Assembly (NCBI RefSeq): GCF_008728515.1
Contig: NC_044981.1
Span: 6,128,538-6,192,537 of the forward strand
Direction: 5' to 3'
From: Papio anubis
Lineage: Eukaryota > Chordata > Mammalia > Primates > Cercopithecidae
DNA: 64,000 nucleotides
Positions 23,605 through 35,765 of this stretch are shown here, one piece after another. Below the pieces are notes generated by a model. The model ran no database searches. It saw only the letters and a program-made list of their open reading frames with translations, and was not told the DNA's origin. A program made the translations under genes and the position numbers. Numbering within the stretch: position 1 is the stretch's first letter; each line of letters begins with the position of its first letter.

Positions 23605-24354
23605 TCATACGACTGATACTGTGGCAATAAAATATCTAATTATAAACAAGACCCAAGGCCATGCCAGGCAAGGGTTAAGTCACAAACCTCTGCATTTAAA
23701 GAATAAACTATGTCCTAACTGCCACAAAGTTTTTCTTTTTCTCTAGCAGCTAAGCAAGCCCTAGTCTCAAGATGAGCAATGTTGAAACAACTGCAGTTCA
23801 CCCACCACCAGATGCTGACTGACCCACATTCCACCAGCCACAATTACATCTTTGATTGGATAAGAGATTGATTTCAGCATCATTCTCCTGGTAAGAGACT
23901 ATCAACCATGGACTGGTTCTGGACGATTTACTGAAGCTGCACACTTCCATGCATTCCTGTCCCTGCTTCACCTTTTGATGTATGGGGCCTAACTTCAGTA
24001 CATATAAATGTTAGGTCTCACCCTAAAGTGAATATGGGTCACATGTAACATCCATGTTTATTTAGTATGCATACATTAAGTCCCTCTTCCATGTTTATTT
24101 AGTATACATACATTAAGTCCCTCTTCATAAATGTTCATAGCTCCCCTTGTAACTTGTTGAATATGTATATTTGGCCAACAAGTTCAGCATAAATTCCTGT
24201 TCCATCTTCCTTTCCCTTGAAGTGCCCACTTTTCAGCCTCTGCCAGAGGTTGTGCTTCTCAGCCTGTCTGGATGGTCACTCTGCAGGCTGTAACCTTTTA
24301 TAAGAAATAAAGACTCCTTTCCAAATGTATAAATTTGTGATTTTTCAATTAACA
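23605..24354 (+). mobile_element. Probable solo LTR of an endogenous retrovirus
   Basis: About 750 bp starting TGATACTGTGGCA and ending AATTAACA, with a late AATAAAGACTCC polyadenylation-type signal (about 24307) placed as in LTR R/U5. The start resembles ERV1 LTRs of the MER39 type as I remember them. No target-site duplication was found. It contains a 37-bp tandem duplication at 24052-24125. Confidence 0.5.
24052..24125 (+). repeat. 37-bp tandem duplication
   Basis: Units 24052-24088 and 24089-24125 begin CCATGTTTATTTAGTAT and differ at one base (GCATAC against ACATAC). Confidence 0.95.
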
Positions 24355-24394
24355 GGTAACTGTTGATGTGGAATGATTCCAGATTTTTTTCATC

Positions 24395-25290
24395 AACAGG
24401 TTATTTATTAAGCATCATTTAAGTGCCAGGCACTGTTCTAGGTACTGAGAATGCAGCAGTGTCAACACATAGAAGATTCATGGAGTGTAGAGTCTAGTGG
24501 GAGTATACGGACAATAAACAAATAAATATATGCTATGTCAAATGGAGACAAATGCTATGAAAAAATGACTAGAGCACCTTAAGGGGACAGAGAGGGACAG
24601 AGTTGGGGGTGCTAATTTGGAGACAGTGGCCAGAGGAGACCTTTGAGAAGAGACTTGAGAAAAGTGAGGGAATGAGCAGTGCAAATATGAGGGGATGGGT
24701 GTCATCAGTGCAAAGGCCCTGTGGGAGGTGGTACTTGGCATGCTTGAGGAGGCCAATGTGCCTGAAGCAGAGGAATTGTGGGAGGTGAGGTACCTGAGCA
24801 GGGGAATTGGGGGAGATATGATGCCTGGGGCAGAGGGAATTGTGGGAGATGAGGTGCCTGAGCAGAGGGAATTGTGGGAGATAAGATGCCTGGGGCAGAG
24901 GGAATTGTGGGAGATGAGGTGCCTGAGCAGAGGGAATTGTGGGAGATAAGATGCCTGGGGCAGAGAGAATTGTGGAAGACGAGCTGCCTGAGCAGAGGGA
25001 ATTGTGGGAGATAAGACACCTGGAGCAGAGGGAATTGTGGGAGGCAATGGTGCCCGAGCAGGGGAATTGTGGGAGATGAGAAAGTGCCTGGAGCAGAGGA
25101 AACCATGGGAGATGATGTCAGAGAAAGTCAGATCAAGCAGGGCTTTGTAGGACTTTGGATTTTGTTTGGATTGAGAAAAGCAGTCACTAGAAAAGAGGCA
25201 TGATCTGCTTTAAGTTCTTTTAAAAAAATCACTTTGGTTGTTCTGTGAAGACTGCAGGAGAGCAATCAGGATTACTATGAAGATCTCTTG
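24395..25290 (-). repeat. L2 fragment hosting a minisatellite
   Basis: Antisense L2: gttatttattaagcatcatt, gtgccaggcactgttctagg, acaataaacaaataaatata, gtgcaaaggccctgtgggag on the left; gggctttgtaggactttgga, gcatgatctgctttaagttc and atcactttggttgttctgtg on the right. The expected order is kept, but the part in between (24758-25117) has become a tandem array. Confidence 0.8.
24758..25117 (+). repeat. 33-bp minisatellite, about 11 units
   Basis: Eleven units of 30-34 bp with a core of gcctg(a/gg)gcagagggaattgtgggagat. Central units alternate between a 32-bp type (gtgcctgagcag...ataag) and a 33-bp type (atgcctggggcag...atgag), giving three ~65-bp dimers. Flanked on both sides by L2 sequence. The long open frames across it arise from the periodic structure and are not genes. 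Confidence 0.93.
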
Positions 25291-27819
25291 ACCTCCCAAT
25301 ATCCCCCTTTTGCTTGTTGGTAATGAAAATCCTACCAACTGAAGAGAAATTAGAGATGATCTGAAATGTTTATATCCCTGGGAAAAGCAATGTGTTTGCT
25401 TAAATTTGTTGCACTATGTACTTTTCCTAAAAGCTGGAACTGGGTGTTGGAAATAGGGAGGAAAGTGGAGGTTGGAAATAGGGAAAATTGCTCAGGGTAC
25501 ATGGTATAAAAAATGTGGCCACCAGAAGTACAAAGTTCATCTACATGACCATTGTTTCTAGGGCAGTTTCCAGACCTTCCTTGGCATGAGTTTAAACAAG
25601 ACTGTTATCCTATCAATCCATGGAGGTTAAACTCTTCAAGATCTAGAGATGTGAGGGAGAGAAATAGGATGTTGGTGTTGCAATGTCTAATTTATTGTAG
25701 TTTGCCAGATTTCACAGTTATAAACCAAACTGCATACCCAGTTTTTTGCCCCATATGACCCCAACTATTATGCAGTTCTTTCAACTGACAAAGAATGTTT
25801 TCATATTTCTTGGGTTTCTGACCCCTCGTGCTGGGGTCTGGAAGCCCAAGGGGTGGAGAGGGACTTGGTGGGGAGGCAAAATTTGAACTGAACATGAAGG
25901 TCACTGACCAGATGCCTTGCAGTTAGCAGCTTCGAGACCCATCTCTTTCATGTTCTCAGTCAGCTCAGAACACATACCATATAGAATTCTCTCCTACAAC
26001 AACTGAATTTCCCCCAGCAAATGGCAAGTCTATGGAGCCAAAGCACCATTTGCTCATTTGCTTGTGTTCCATCCATTATATGAGCAGGATGAGGATTCTA
26101 GGTTTTACAAGAAGGGCTCATTTCATTAAAATCATGGCAACTGACTTAAAAAATAAAGTGTCATTAGCCAACAAAGATATTCATTAGCTGAATATCTTCC
26201 AAACAAAACAGGCCAACTGATGACATTTCTGCTAAAACAGTCAATTTTAAGGATAAGAATAAATCACTGGTAATTCTGAAAAAGTATTTGTTTGTCTTTG
26301 GAGTATATATGAATGCAATATATAAAAGCAAGTGTTAAATGAGTTTGTATTGCCAGAGATTAAAACAATTATTGGAAGAACAAAAATCAACATAGCAAAC
26401 ATTCTGAGGAGTATGGTGCAGTCAATCTAATATTAACCTACAAGTGGATATTTACAACACATACTCAATAAATATTAAACAGATGTTTACTAGTGCTTAT
26501 GATGAGCAGAGTGATACTACTTAGTCTGGAGGAGATGGGGTGGTGAATGTGCTGAGATATGATACATTTCCTGTGCTCAATGGGTTTATAATTAAATATC
26601 CAAGTTTAGATTGTAACTTAATTCATAATACTAATGCCACGTGAGAATAACAGGGCAAGAGTAGTAGACTGTGGGGAAAGTCAATGACTTTATTAACTAC
26701 ATGACAACAAATATGGAACTCAAAGGATTGGCAGAAAGAAAGACACACATTTGCATTTTGTTTATTCGTATGTATATTTAGGTGTGGATGTTTATTTGCT
26801 TACTATAGATGCTCATTGTTACTTCATAAGTTGATTACTGCTTACTTTAAAAAAACTGTATTCAAGCCTAGTTTTTTTGCAAGTGACATAGATAAACAAC
26901 ATAAGAGACCATGGATGCAGTTGAAACAGGGATGTAAAGAAACAGTATTGAGGTTGGACCATCCTTGCCTAGGGATGCCTTGTGTCAAGAACACAATTGT
27001 TCTTGACATCTTTTTAAGGCCTTGGAATATATTCAAATCTCCTCTCATTTCCACTGGTCATGTGTTCCAGAATGATTTGCCTTTAATAAAGGTCATTGAT
27101 GAGTACCTCTTTATTTGTGGGCTTGAAGGGGTACAGTATCGCCTTCCATAAATAACACCTAATTCCAGTGCTTTGGAAAGTGGCACAGTGGAATTTCGTC
27201 TAAAACATCTGCCACTACTCAAATTCCAGAGTGCTTTAAGCATGTACCCTGGAGCTTCATACTGCTTGTGGAGTGGCTAGAGAATCCTCACTTTGGGACT
27301 CATCTGGGCCAGCCTCCCTGGCAGCACCTAGTCACTGAACATCACATGGCTCCCCATGAAAACAGTCATTTGGCAACTCATTCTAAGGGAACTGGTCTCA
27401 GCTAACAGTTAATGGCAAGAGTCTAATAAATTCATTTTGCTAAAATGTTAACTAAGAAGAGTGCTAATACTTCTTCTTACCTCCATGTTTATACTTTGTA
27501 GGAAATAATGCCTTCACATCTTAAATGAATAAATTGCCATAGTAGAATTTCATTCATTGCATAAAATTGGGAGAGGGCATGTTCTTTACTTCACATTCTG
27601 AAGACCTTGTCTTCTTGCTCAGGGGATTTTACAGTCTCAATGTAATTTCTTCTAAGACCTTTCCAGATCCCAGGCCCAATGTCAGACCAGGTATACCAGG
27701 ACCAGCCATTGGATCCTGATTATTCTCGACCATTTAGAGCTGGAATAATCAGGATCTGAATTCCACTGATTCCTCCCTAAGGGATGACACTAGGTAGGAG
27801 GAGCTCAGTTAATATGTCA

Positions 27820-27935
27820 TTACACCTTTTATATATCATTATACCTTATATCAAAATAATAAATATTTGTTGTTTTAAGACACTAAGATTATGATATTTT
27901 GTTAAAACAGCAACATAAAACTAACGCAAACACAA
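27820..27935 (+). mobile_element. MaLR-type LTR 3' end (weak)
   Basis: ttgttttaagacactaagat, atattttgttaaaacagcaa and cataaaactaacgc follow the order of the end of MLT1/MST LTRs. Only the last ~100 bp is recognisable. Confidence 0.45.
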
Positions 27936-28005
27936 AGCACACTGTCGGCACATTGTGAAGACTCAGTAAATGACAAGCTCAAGGATAAAAAATGTATGGA
28001 GGACG

Positions 28006-28298
28006 GCCGGGTGCAGTGGCTCATGCCTGTAATCCCAGCACTTTGGGAGGCCGAGACGGGCAGATCACGAGGTCAGGAGATCAAGACCATCCTGGCTAAC
28101 ACAGTGAAACCCTGTCTCTACTAAAACTACAAAAAATTAGCTGGGCGTGGTGGTGGGTGCCTGTAGTCCCAGCTACTCGGGAGGTTGAGTCAGGAGAATG
28201 GCATGAATCCGGGAGGGGGAGCTTGCAGTGAGCCGAGATCACACCACTGCACTCCAGCCTGGGCGACAGAGCAAGACTCCGTCTCAGAAAAAAAAAGA
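28006..28298 (+). repeat. AluY
   Basis: Full-length young Alu from ggccgggtgcagtggctcat to gacagagcaagactccgtct and an A-tail. Target-site duplications aaatgt(a/g)tggaggac flank it (about 27991-28005 and 28299-28312), with one difference. Opposite in orientation to F13A1. Confidence 0.95.
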
Positions 28299-28989
28299 AA
28301 TGTGTGGAGGACAAGAGTCATGAATCAGGGGTCACCACAGGTACGACAGACAGGAGAAAAGAATGATGAGCGAGATATACCTAGGTCGAATTGGGAAATG
28401 CTGCAAGGAGGTAAAATAGTTACGAGCACACCGAGGACCTAGATCTTGGTTTCTAAATACTACTTTCTATTAAACTGAAGCAGAGTTCTTTGGAGAAATG
28501 GTTCTCCTTAGAGAAATGGTTCTTTCGAGGGTAGGTGCAGGGAAAATTCAAAATGGGCCTGAAACATCTTACTGTGCCAGACAATGAGGAAGTAAGGATA
28601 CTAAAACTAGTTGGAATAGTTTCCAACTGGCAAGATCGAGGCTATTTGAAGCTATTTGAACACTGAGTTATTTAATGATAATAAAAGATTTAAATAACCT
28701 ATTTAATTAAAGGAGAAAATCAGGATTCATCCTGGTATTAATCAATCATTCTATCGATAATAATTTTGGTAATAAATGGGATTTTATAGTCTCAAGATAA
28801 TTTCTTATAAAGTACTTATTAACTATAAAAGGAACAAAGAGTAACTTTGCAGGGGCAACTCCAACAGTCACCTCTGTGTTGGGCTCTGTGACGTTCTTCC
28901 CAAGACACCTTCGGAAATGACAGACAAGCTTATCCTCAGCTGCTGGGAGTGATGACAGAAAATAGTGCTTGGTGGTTCAGCCCTTCTTG

Positions 28990-29320
28990 GGAGTTGCCTT
29001 AGCAGAAGAAAACTGCCTCATCCAGGGTCACACCTCATTCCAGGGATGGCTCACATCCAGTGACTGATTACTACGGAGCAACAAAGCCCCATCCCTTTGT
29101 CCCCATCTCAGGAGAACTGTGAAGAGCCATCTCAGCTCCAGAGTTTCACAGAGGGTCAGCTGAGGCCTTTGGTGTGACTGCATTGCAGCCTGACTCCCCC
29201 ACTGCCCAATACTGCTTCCTTCCATAGGAGTTGATCCCAACGGCACTCCCTCATCGACGGCTTGCATGCTAATTTCACAGTCTACTTCCTGGGTACTCAA
29301 CCTTTGCCACCACCTTAATC
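28990..29320 (+). repeat. Unclassified old retroelement 3' end, copy A
   Basis: Shares an ordered pattern with 42580-42750: an actgcccaatactgcttcc block, a ttgatcccaacggcactccc block, then tttcacagtctacttcctgg. This looks like the end of an old LTR or LINE family that I cannot name. Confidence 0.4.
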
Positions 29321-30377
29321 GAGTGGTTAAGTTAACATCATCAGTAATGGGATCTGTAAAAGTTATGTGCAACCAGGTAGGAGGCACCGAGAAGAACACG
29401 GCATCATTTCTGCAATCTTCCTGTGAAAGATATGTGACTTGATTTTAACATCAAGTGAGGAAACATCAGTAAAACCCAAATGGAGGGGCATTCTAAAAAT
29501 TACTGCCTTGTAATGTTCAAAAGTGTCAAATCATGAAAGTCAAAGCAAGATTATGAATCTGTTGCAAATTAAAGAAAACTAAAGACATGGGACATGACAT
29601 CTAAGTATAACATGTTATCCTGGACTAGCTTCCCTTGCTAAAAGGGACATTATCGAACAAGTAGAAAAACTCAAATGTGTTCTAAAGATTAGATTATCAT
29701 AAAATATTAGTGTTAATTTCCTTATTTTGATGGTTGCACAGAAGAATGTCTTTGCTCGTAGGAAGGACACACTAAAATATTCAGGGATGATGAGACATCA
29801 GATCGACAATTCTAGTAATGGTTCTGGGAAAAAACAGTTCTTTGTATGGTTTGTCTTGTAAATTTTCTGTAAAGTGGAGTTTCTTTCAAAAATTTTTTAA
29901 ACTTTTAAACAACAACAATATATGTACTCAATTTTTGTACAATTATCCTGTATATTCACATCCTTCCTTTTTTTTTTCCATCAGTGATGTAGGTTTTTAA
30001 ATTTCTTAAGAGACACATTTTTGAACCAACTTTGTTTGGAGCATCAATATCGATTCTTCAAAATTACATGCTAAGGGATGCCTCCTGGTTGCCCTACCCT
30101 CGGCAACATCCTATCTCTAACAAAAGACGCAAGGTGGCCTTTCCCCTCAAGAAGCATCAGCTATAAGAGAAGATAAAACTAATTGGTGAGGAGCAGAACA
30201 GCAGTGAGGTGTTCCACACATTGCATAACAATGCAAATAAATCCAGAGGCTGGAGAAATCAACTTGCAAGGGGTTACTTAGTGAATCATTAAAGCAAGGA
30301 TGATTGAGCACCACAAAGCCAGGTTTACCATCCCATATAAATCTAAGGGAAAAGAGGCAGAGAGCAAAAAGAGATTT

Positions 30378-30478
30378 GTTTCTAACTTCCAAAGATGATT
30401 ACCTTATGCTTGTGCCTTCAGTAATTAGTTTCTAACTTCCAAAGATGATTACCTTATGCTTGTGCCTTCAGTAATTAG
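30378..30478 (+). repeat. Perfect 50-bp tandem duplication
   Basis: Period exactly 50: 30378-30427 is repeated without a mismatch at 30428-30477. The unit starts GTTTCTAACTTCC and ends GTAATTA. Confidence 0.97.
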
Positions 30479-31059
30479 GACTGTGATTTTTTTTTCCTGA
30501 AATTTTGTCTTGATGGCTATAAACACAAGAACTGTCTTTATGAATCATCTTTATTTTTAAAATTTGGCTAACACTCTACTCAAATGTCTTTGACATGTTT
30601 AAAGCAATTTGTTTCACAAATATGAAAGTTAGAAAAGGTTGAAATGATGGAAATGATGGAAGTGAAGTAATGGAGAGAGTGTGTCATTTTCTATCACTTA
30701 GAAATATGTTGCACAAATAGAAAAGCTGTTTGATGGAAAATGCCACTGCAGCTGTCTCCACCACTTCATTTCCGTCATTTTAGTCACAAAAACATAAGGT
30801 TTTCTTCCTCTTTTTGTAAAATTAATTGCTTTAATACCAAAGGCCCCTGTCCACCGTGGGCACTAACCAAGCAGTAACAGCAGACTGATTCCATAAGGGG
30901 AGCACATTCCTCATGGGCCTGCCTGATGGGCCTTTCCTGCCACTGCAAGTTCCTTACAACTCCAGAGCCTTGAAACTGAGTGGTGTCCAAACTCCAAATC
31001 AGCCGGAAACTTGATTCAGGAAAATATTCCCTTCTCACTAGAAGCTTGTGTGCATCAGC

Positions 31060-31377
31060 AGAACAACAAGCTCCTGGACTACCAAGAATGCCGTCCTCCT
31101 TGCCTGGAAGGTATATACTTCCTAGCCCTCTTGGAATGCTCCCAATTCCTCAGGAGTCATCTCAAGACCTCCCTGCCCTTTTCTGAGATTTTATCCTTCA
31201 ACTCTAACTGATTCTCTTGCTCTTGACTGCCCAGAGTCCCTTCTGCCAGCCATGTCACACATTTCTGGAAGGCAACTGTATCAGTATAGCTCTTGATTAC
31301 ATAGTCTATGACTGTGTTCATTGTTTGTGGAATTCTTCTCACTCCAACTGCAGTAAGCTCTTTAAAGACAGAGATGT
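31060..31377 (+). repeat. L2 3' region interrupted by Alu
   Basis: Sense L2: ctcaagacctccctgccctt, ttgattacatagtctatgac, ctccaactgcagtaagctct. After the Alu it resumes with gggtctttcattcctcttaa and agtgctgggcacagcagagg, to about 31700. Confidence 0.65.
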
Positions 31378-31610
31378 TCAAGAGTTTGAAACCAGCCTGG
31401 TCAACGTGGTAAAACCCTATTTCTACTAAAAATAAAAAAAAATTTAAAAAAATTAGCTGAGCATGCTGGTGGGTGCCTGTAATCCCAGCTACTTGGGAGG
31501 CTGAGGCAGGAGAATCACTTGAACCTGGGAGGCAGAGGTTGCAGTGAGCTGAGATTGCGCCATTGCACTCCAGCATGGGCACCAGAGTGATACTCCATCT
31601 CAGAAAGAAA
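31378..31610 (+). repeat. 5'-truncated Alu with target-site duplication
   Basis: Starts inside the left arm (ttcaagagtttgaaaccagc) and runs to the end of the right arm. It is flanked by exact AAAGACAGAGATG copies (31365-31377 and about 31611-31623), so the truncation happened at insertion. Confidence 0.9.
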
Positions 31611-32126
31611 AAAGACAGAGATGGGGTCTTTCATTCCTCTTAAACCCCCTATGGGGTGTCACAAAGTGCTGGGCACAGCAGAGGTTTCTGCATCAGAAAT
31701 TCATTGAACCAGACATGGGACAAGATGTCATAGAGATCTGTAAACAGATTTGGACAGGAAATAGACAAGGAAGTTGAAGAAGCCAAAGCAAAACCTCCAA
31801 CAGTGCAGAGAAGGAGCATCGCAATGGCTAAGCTAGGCTTTAGCCAGAGATGGGCAGCACATTTAGAACATCCAGCCCCAGCTTCCTGAAGGCTAATGAA
31901 ATACTCATGAACAGACACAAAAACTGTCAGACCCACCTCCCAAGGGTAACTCCCATTACTCCTCTGACAAATGAGTAAATACCTCCGCTACGGTAGGTAC
32001 CTTGTCAGGCATGAGTAGGGGAGGAGAAGGCTTCCCCCATTACACACACAACAGGAATGGCAGGCAACCATCAGGTGATGGTCAGGCAATTGTTAAACTG
32101 TCTCTCTAAAATAATAATTGGTCCCA

Positions 32127-32430
32127 GGCCGGGCGCGGTGGCTCAAGCCTGTAATCCCAGCACTTTGGGAGGCCGAGACGGGCGGATCACGAGGTCAGGA
32201 GATCGAGACCATCCTGGCTAACCCGGTGAAACCCCGTCTCTATTAAAAAATACAAAAAACTAGCCGGCCGAGGTGGCGGGCGCCTGTAGTCCCAGCTGCT
32301 CGGGAGGCTGAGGCAGGAGAATGGCGTAAACCCGGGAGGCGGAGCTTGCAGTGAGCTGAGATCCGGCCACTGCACTCCAGCCTGGGCGACAGAGCGAGAC
32401 TCCTCTCAAAAAAATAAAAAAAAAAATAAA
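32127..32430 (+). repeat. Young AluY of Old World monkey type, inside the LTR
   Basis: Nearly consensus Alu with many intact CpGs. Perfect target-site duplication AATAATTGGTCCCA at 32113-32126 and 32431-32444. The right arm reads gctgagatccggccactgca where human AluY has cgcgcc, a variant I associate with cercopithecid AluY lineages. Confidence 0.93.
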
Positions 32431-32792
32431 AAATAATTGGTCCCAGCCAGTGCCAGGGAAGGGCAGTCTCCCAGTAAACAGAAATACCTGAAACTGGTGA
32501 TCAGCAGCTTCCCAATAAGACCTCAGCAGTTGGCTGAGTGGGCTCACGCATGCGCGTTAAGAGTTAAAATGGCGGAATTTCACCAGTATGTGTTCTTCCT
32601 CTAGGGACCCTCAACTGGTGAGGAAAAAATGCCTCAAGTGACCAAGAGTACAACACTAGTAAACGCACTGTGCATGCTCCCCTTCTAAGTGCTAGCAGGC
32701 CACTGCATGTGCAGACAGCCCACTTAAGGGAAGAATCACAGGAGTGGGGAGGCAAGACCCCAGAAGTATGCCAACAGATAAAACCCGAAGTC

Positions 32793-33078
32793 AGCCAGGT
32801 GCGGTGGCTCATGCCTGTCATCTCAGCACTTTCAAGCGCATCATTTGAGGTAAGGAGTTTGAGACCAGCTTGGTCAACGTGGTGAAACCTCATCTCCACT
32901 AAAAATACAAAAATTAGCTGGGTGTTGTGGCAAGTGCCTGTAATCCCAGCTACTCGAGAGGCTGAGGCAGGAGAATCACTTGAACCTGGGAAGTGGAGGT
33001 TGCAGTGAGCTGAGATCGCGTCACTTCTCTTCAACCTGGGTGACAGAGAAAGACTCTGTCTCAAAAAAACAAACAAAA
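32793..33078 (+). repeat. AluS-like insertion in the LTR core promoter
   Basis: Full Alu from gccaggtgcggtggctcatg to the A-tail aaaaaaacaaacaaaa. It begins 7 bp after the TATA-like box of the LTR. Approximate target-site duplication around aaacccgaagtca / aagccctaagtca. Confidence 0.92.
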
Positions 33079-34694
33079 GCCCTAAGTCAAGGTCAAACTG
33101 TGCACTGTCTTTCAAGTTACCCACTTGACCCTTTTCCAAGTTTACTTTCCTTCCTTTCATTCCTGTTCTAAAGCTTTTGAATAAACTTTCACTCCTGCTC
33201 TAAAACTTGCCCCAGTCTCTCCTTCTGCCTTATAAGGAGGCAAGAATTGAGGTTGCTGTAGATCCATATGGATTCACGGCTGCTAACATACTTTGGTGCC
33301 GTGGGACTCCAATACATTTGCTGCCACTAACACCTAGACATGCATCCACAGGACAGTGTGTATGTATGCATGAGAGACAGAGAGAGAGCAAGAGCAAGAC
33401 AGAAACAGGCAGACCGAGATGGAAAGTAATAGAAATCCTAAGAAAGAAGAGAAAAGATCAGAAAAGAGGCTGAGATATTGAGAAGAAAGAGGGGGTGAAG
33501 AGGGTAGCAAGAGAGAGGTATAGCTATTTATAGCCTGTCTTATGGTTTTCTGGCTCTGGCTGCTGTTATAGTAGCATTTTATGAAGGTTATCCTTCCTTA
33601 AGGAATACTGTAAGACTTTAACTTTCCTATATAGTTGCAATATTGAAAATAAGGCTGGTAATTGGGTCATCTTATTAGGAAGCAACTGTCACGAAGCAGT
33701 TCAAAGAGCTTCCAGTTATTCCCTCATCCATCCTTACAACATGCTTCTGAAGTAACTGGAGGGCGCAGATGAAGAATATTTAGTCCACCTGGATCCTTTC
33801 TTTTGTGGGCTTTAATTCCACCTGCATGCTCTCTTTTTAGATTGGAGACTCACGAGCAAGGTATCACAGTGGGCACATTTGTTTTCATTAAATATTTTTT
33901 CCCCACCTTTTTCACCCCTTGCTTCATACGCTGCAAAAATGTCTTAGAATTTATGTGGAAAATCCAGGGAATACCCACAGTCCATCCTCCCTGAGTTCAG
34001 ATCAGTGCTTTCTGGTGGAGTACAGTTTCAATTATGTGGGTGCAAATGAGCCACATTTATAAATTCTTGTAAGTGAAAGAGGTCATCGTAACATAGAAGT
34101 GTGAAGACAGAGAGAAACAGACATAGGAGCAAAGGTGAAGGCAAATTAGGGGAATAGGAAAGAGAGGGGAGAAAGCAGAGGAGGCAGTCAGGGAGGAAGC
34201 CTTTGTGAATGTTCTGAGTGCTCTCATTCCAATACCCATGGCCCTTCGTAAGTGCTCTGTGTGGCACCCTTGATGTGACAAAGACATGAGCGACTCTATT
34301 ACCCTAAGGACCGTAAGCTTCACTCGGAAACTCCAGCTCTGTAGACATGATATGGGTGACAGGGCAGGGCTGAGGAAGCACATGGTAAGGTCTCTGACAC
34401 CAAAATATGGATGGCTATCCCACCTACTTTGAGATTAAACTGTTTCTATCATTTCAACTAGAACTATGGGCAAATAATTCCAGGCAGAACTTGGCCTGTG
34501 GGTTGTCACAGCCCCTATTTGACAAATGAAGCTGTCAGAATGGATGTAACAAGGACACTGGGTATTTTTGTTGGGAGGTTCAGTGATGGTTGTCTTTGCC
34601 ATCAGGAAACAAAAGACATGAGAGCAGTGCCCTCCTATTTGCTTTTGGAAGCATTTTCTTTGTGCGTGTGTAGATGTAGACAATCACTTATGGG

Positions 34695-35650
34695 GAATTT
34701 ATTGGGATACAAAGTGAAGTTTTGATCTATGTATACATTGTAGAAAGATTCAATCAGCTAATTAACGTGCTTATTACCTTACATAGTTACCTTTCTTTTC
34801 TCCATACATTGAAAAAAGAAAGGCAACTGTGGTGAAGACATTAAAAATCTATTCTTTTAGCAATTTTGAAATATACAATATATTATTTTAAACTGTGGTC
34901 ACCAAGCCGTGCAGTAGATCACTAAAACTTCTTCTTTCAGTCTAACTGAGACTTTGTACCCATTGATCAACATCTTCTCTTTCCTCATTCTTTGCCCCCA
35001 AGCCCCAGCCTCTAGTAACCAACTTTCTACTCTGTTTCTGTGAGACTGACTTTTTCAGATTTCACATATAAATGGGATCATACAGTATTCGTCTTTCTGT
35101 GCCTGGTTTATTTCAGTTAGCATAGTGCTCTCCAGTTCTATCCTTGTTGAGAAGGCAGAATTTTCCTTCTTTAAGGGCTGTATAGTACTCCATTGTGTCT
35201 ATATACCACATTTTCTTTATCCATTGGTTAGGTTACTTGCATATCTTGGTTATTGTGAGTAACAGTGAAATGAACATGAGACTACATACATCTTTTCAAC
35301 ATACTGATTTCAATTTTCTTTAGATACATACCCAGAAGTGGGATTGCTGAATCACATGGTAGTTCTATTGCTAGTTTTGTGAGGAGCTGCCACACGACTT
35401 TCCAAAATAGCTGCATTAATTCACATTCCCACCATTAGTGTATAGGGTTCTCTATTCCCTGCATTCTTGCCAAGGCTTGTTATCACTCTCTTTGGTAGTA
35501 ACCATTCTAACAAGTATGAGGTGGCACCTCATTGTGGTTTTAATTTGCATTTCCCTGATGATTAGAGGTGTTGAGCATTTTTGCGTAAGCCTATTGGCCA
35601 TTTTGATGTCTTCTTTTGAGAAATGTTTGCTCAGATCCTTTGCCCACAAC
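34695..35650 (-). mobile_element. L1MA-type fragment
   Basis: Antisense L1 3' UTR and ORF2 end in order: tacattgtagaaagattcaa, tttagcaattttgaaatata, atttcacatataaatgggat, tagatacatacccagaagtg, attgtggttttaatttgcat. Older than the L1PA copy at 12.8 kb. The right break at about 35650 falls inside a MIR. Confidence 0.85.
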
Positions 35651-35765
35651 CTGGGGTGAGTCACTTAATCCCTGTGAACATTGGTTTCCATATTTTTAAT
35701 AAGTTTTATTTCTACCTTCCCTGCCTCCTGGTTTATTGTGAGAATAAAAATGTGGTTTCCTATAC
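35651..35765 (+). repeat. MIR SINE fragment
   Basis: caacctggggtgagtcactt, aatccctgtgaacattggtt and a degraded remainder. Sense MIR truncated on the left by the L1. Confidence 0.55.

Larger units (their letters stand above)
32003..33288 (+). mobile_element. LTR12 (HERV9-type) LTR with two nested Alus
   Basis: Begins TGTCAGGCATGAG and ends TGCTAACA. Without the two Alus it is about 700 bp. U3, a TATA-like GATAAAACCC (32777-32786), an R-region AATAAA (33180-33185) and the U5 end gaggcaagaattgaggttgc are as in LTR12 of HERV9, whose LTRs are known to act as promoters. A stretch tggtgccgtgggactcc just after the LTR resembles a primer-binding site, so a few internal bases may remain. No viral genes are present. 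Opposite orientation to F13A1. Confidence 0.8.

Noticed and set aside
19080..24354. A provirus between the two LTR-like units at 19.1-19.6 and 23.6-24.35 kb
   Set aside because: The two LTRs differ in sequence, and the DNA between them is L2, Alu, MIR and unassigned sequence without retroviral gene motifs.
24538..25106. Long open frames with repeated Pro-Thr-Ile-Pro-Ser-like peptides
   Set aside because: They are translations of the 33-bp minisatellite; its period keeps frames open on both strands. No start context or conservation argument.
32564..33160. 198-codon minus-strand frame and several similar ones at 31157, 48017, 53898 and 61260
   Set aside because: These contain the familiar Alu-derived peptides (such as ISAHCNL) and come from antisense Alu sequence.
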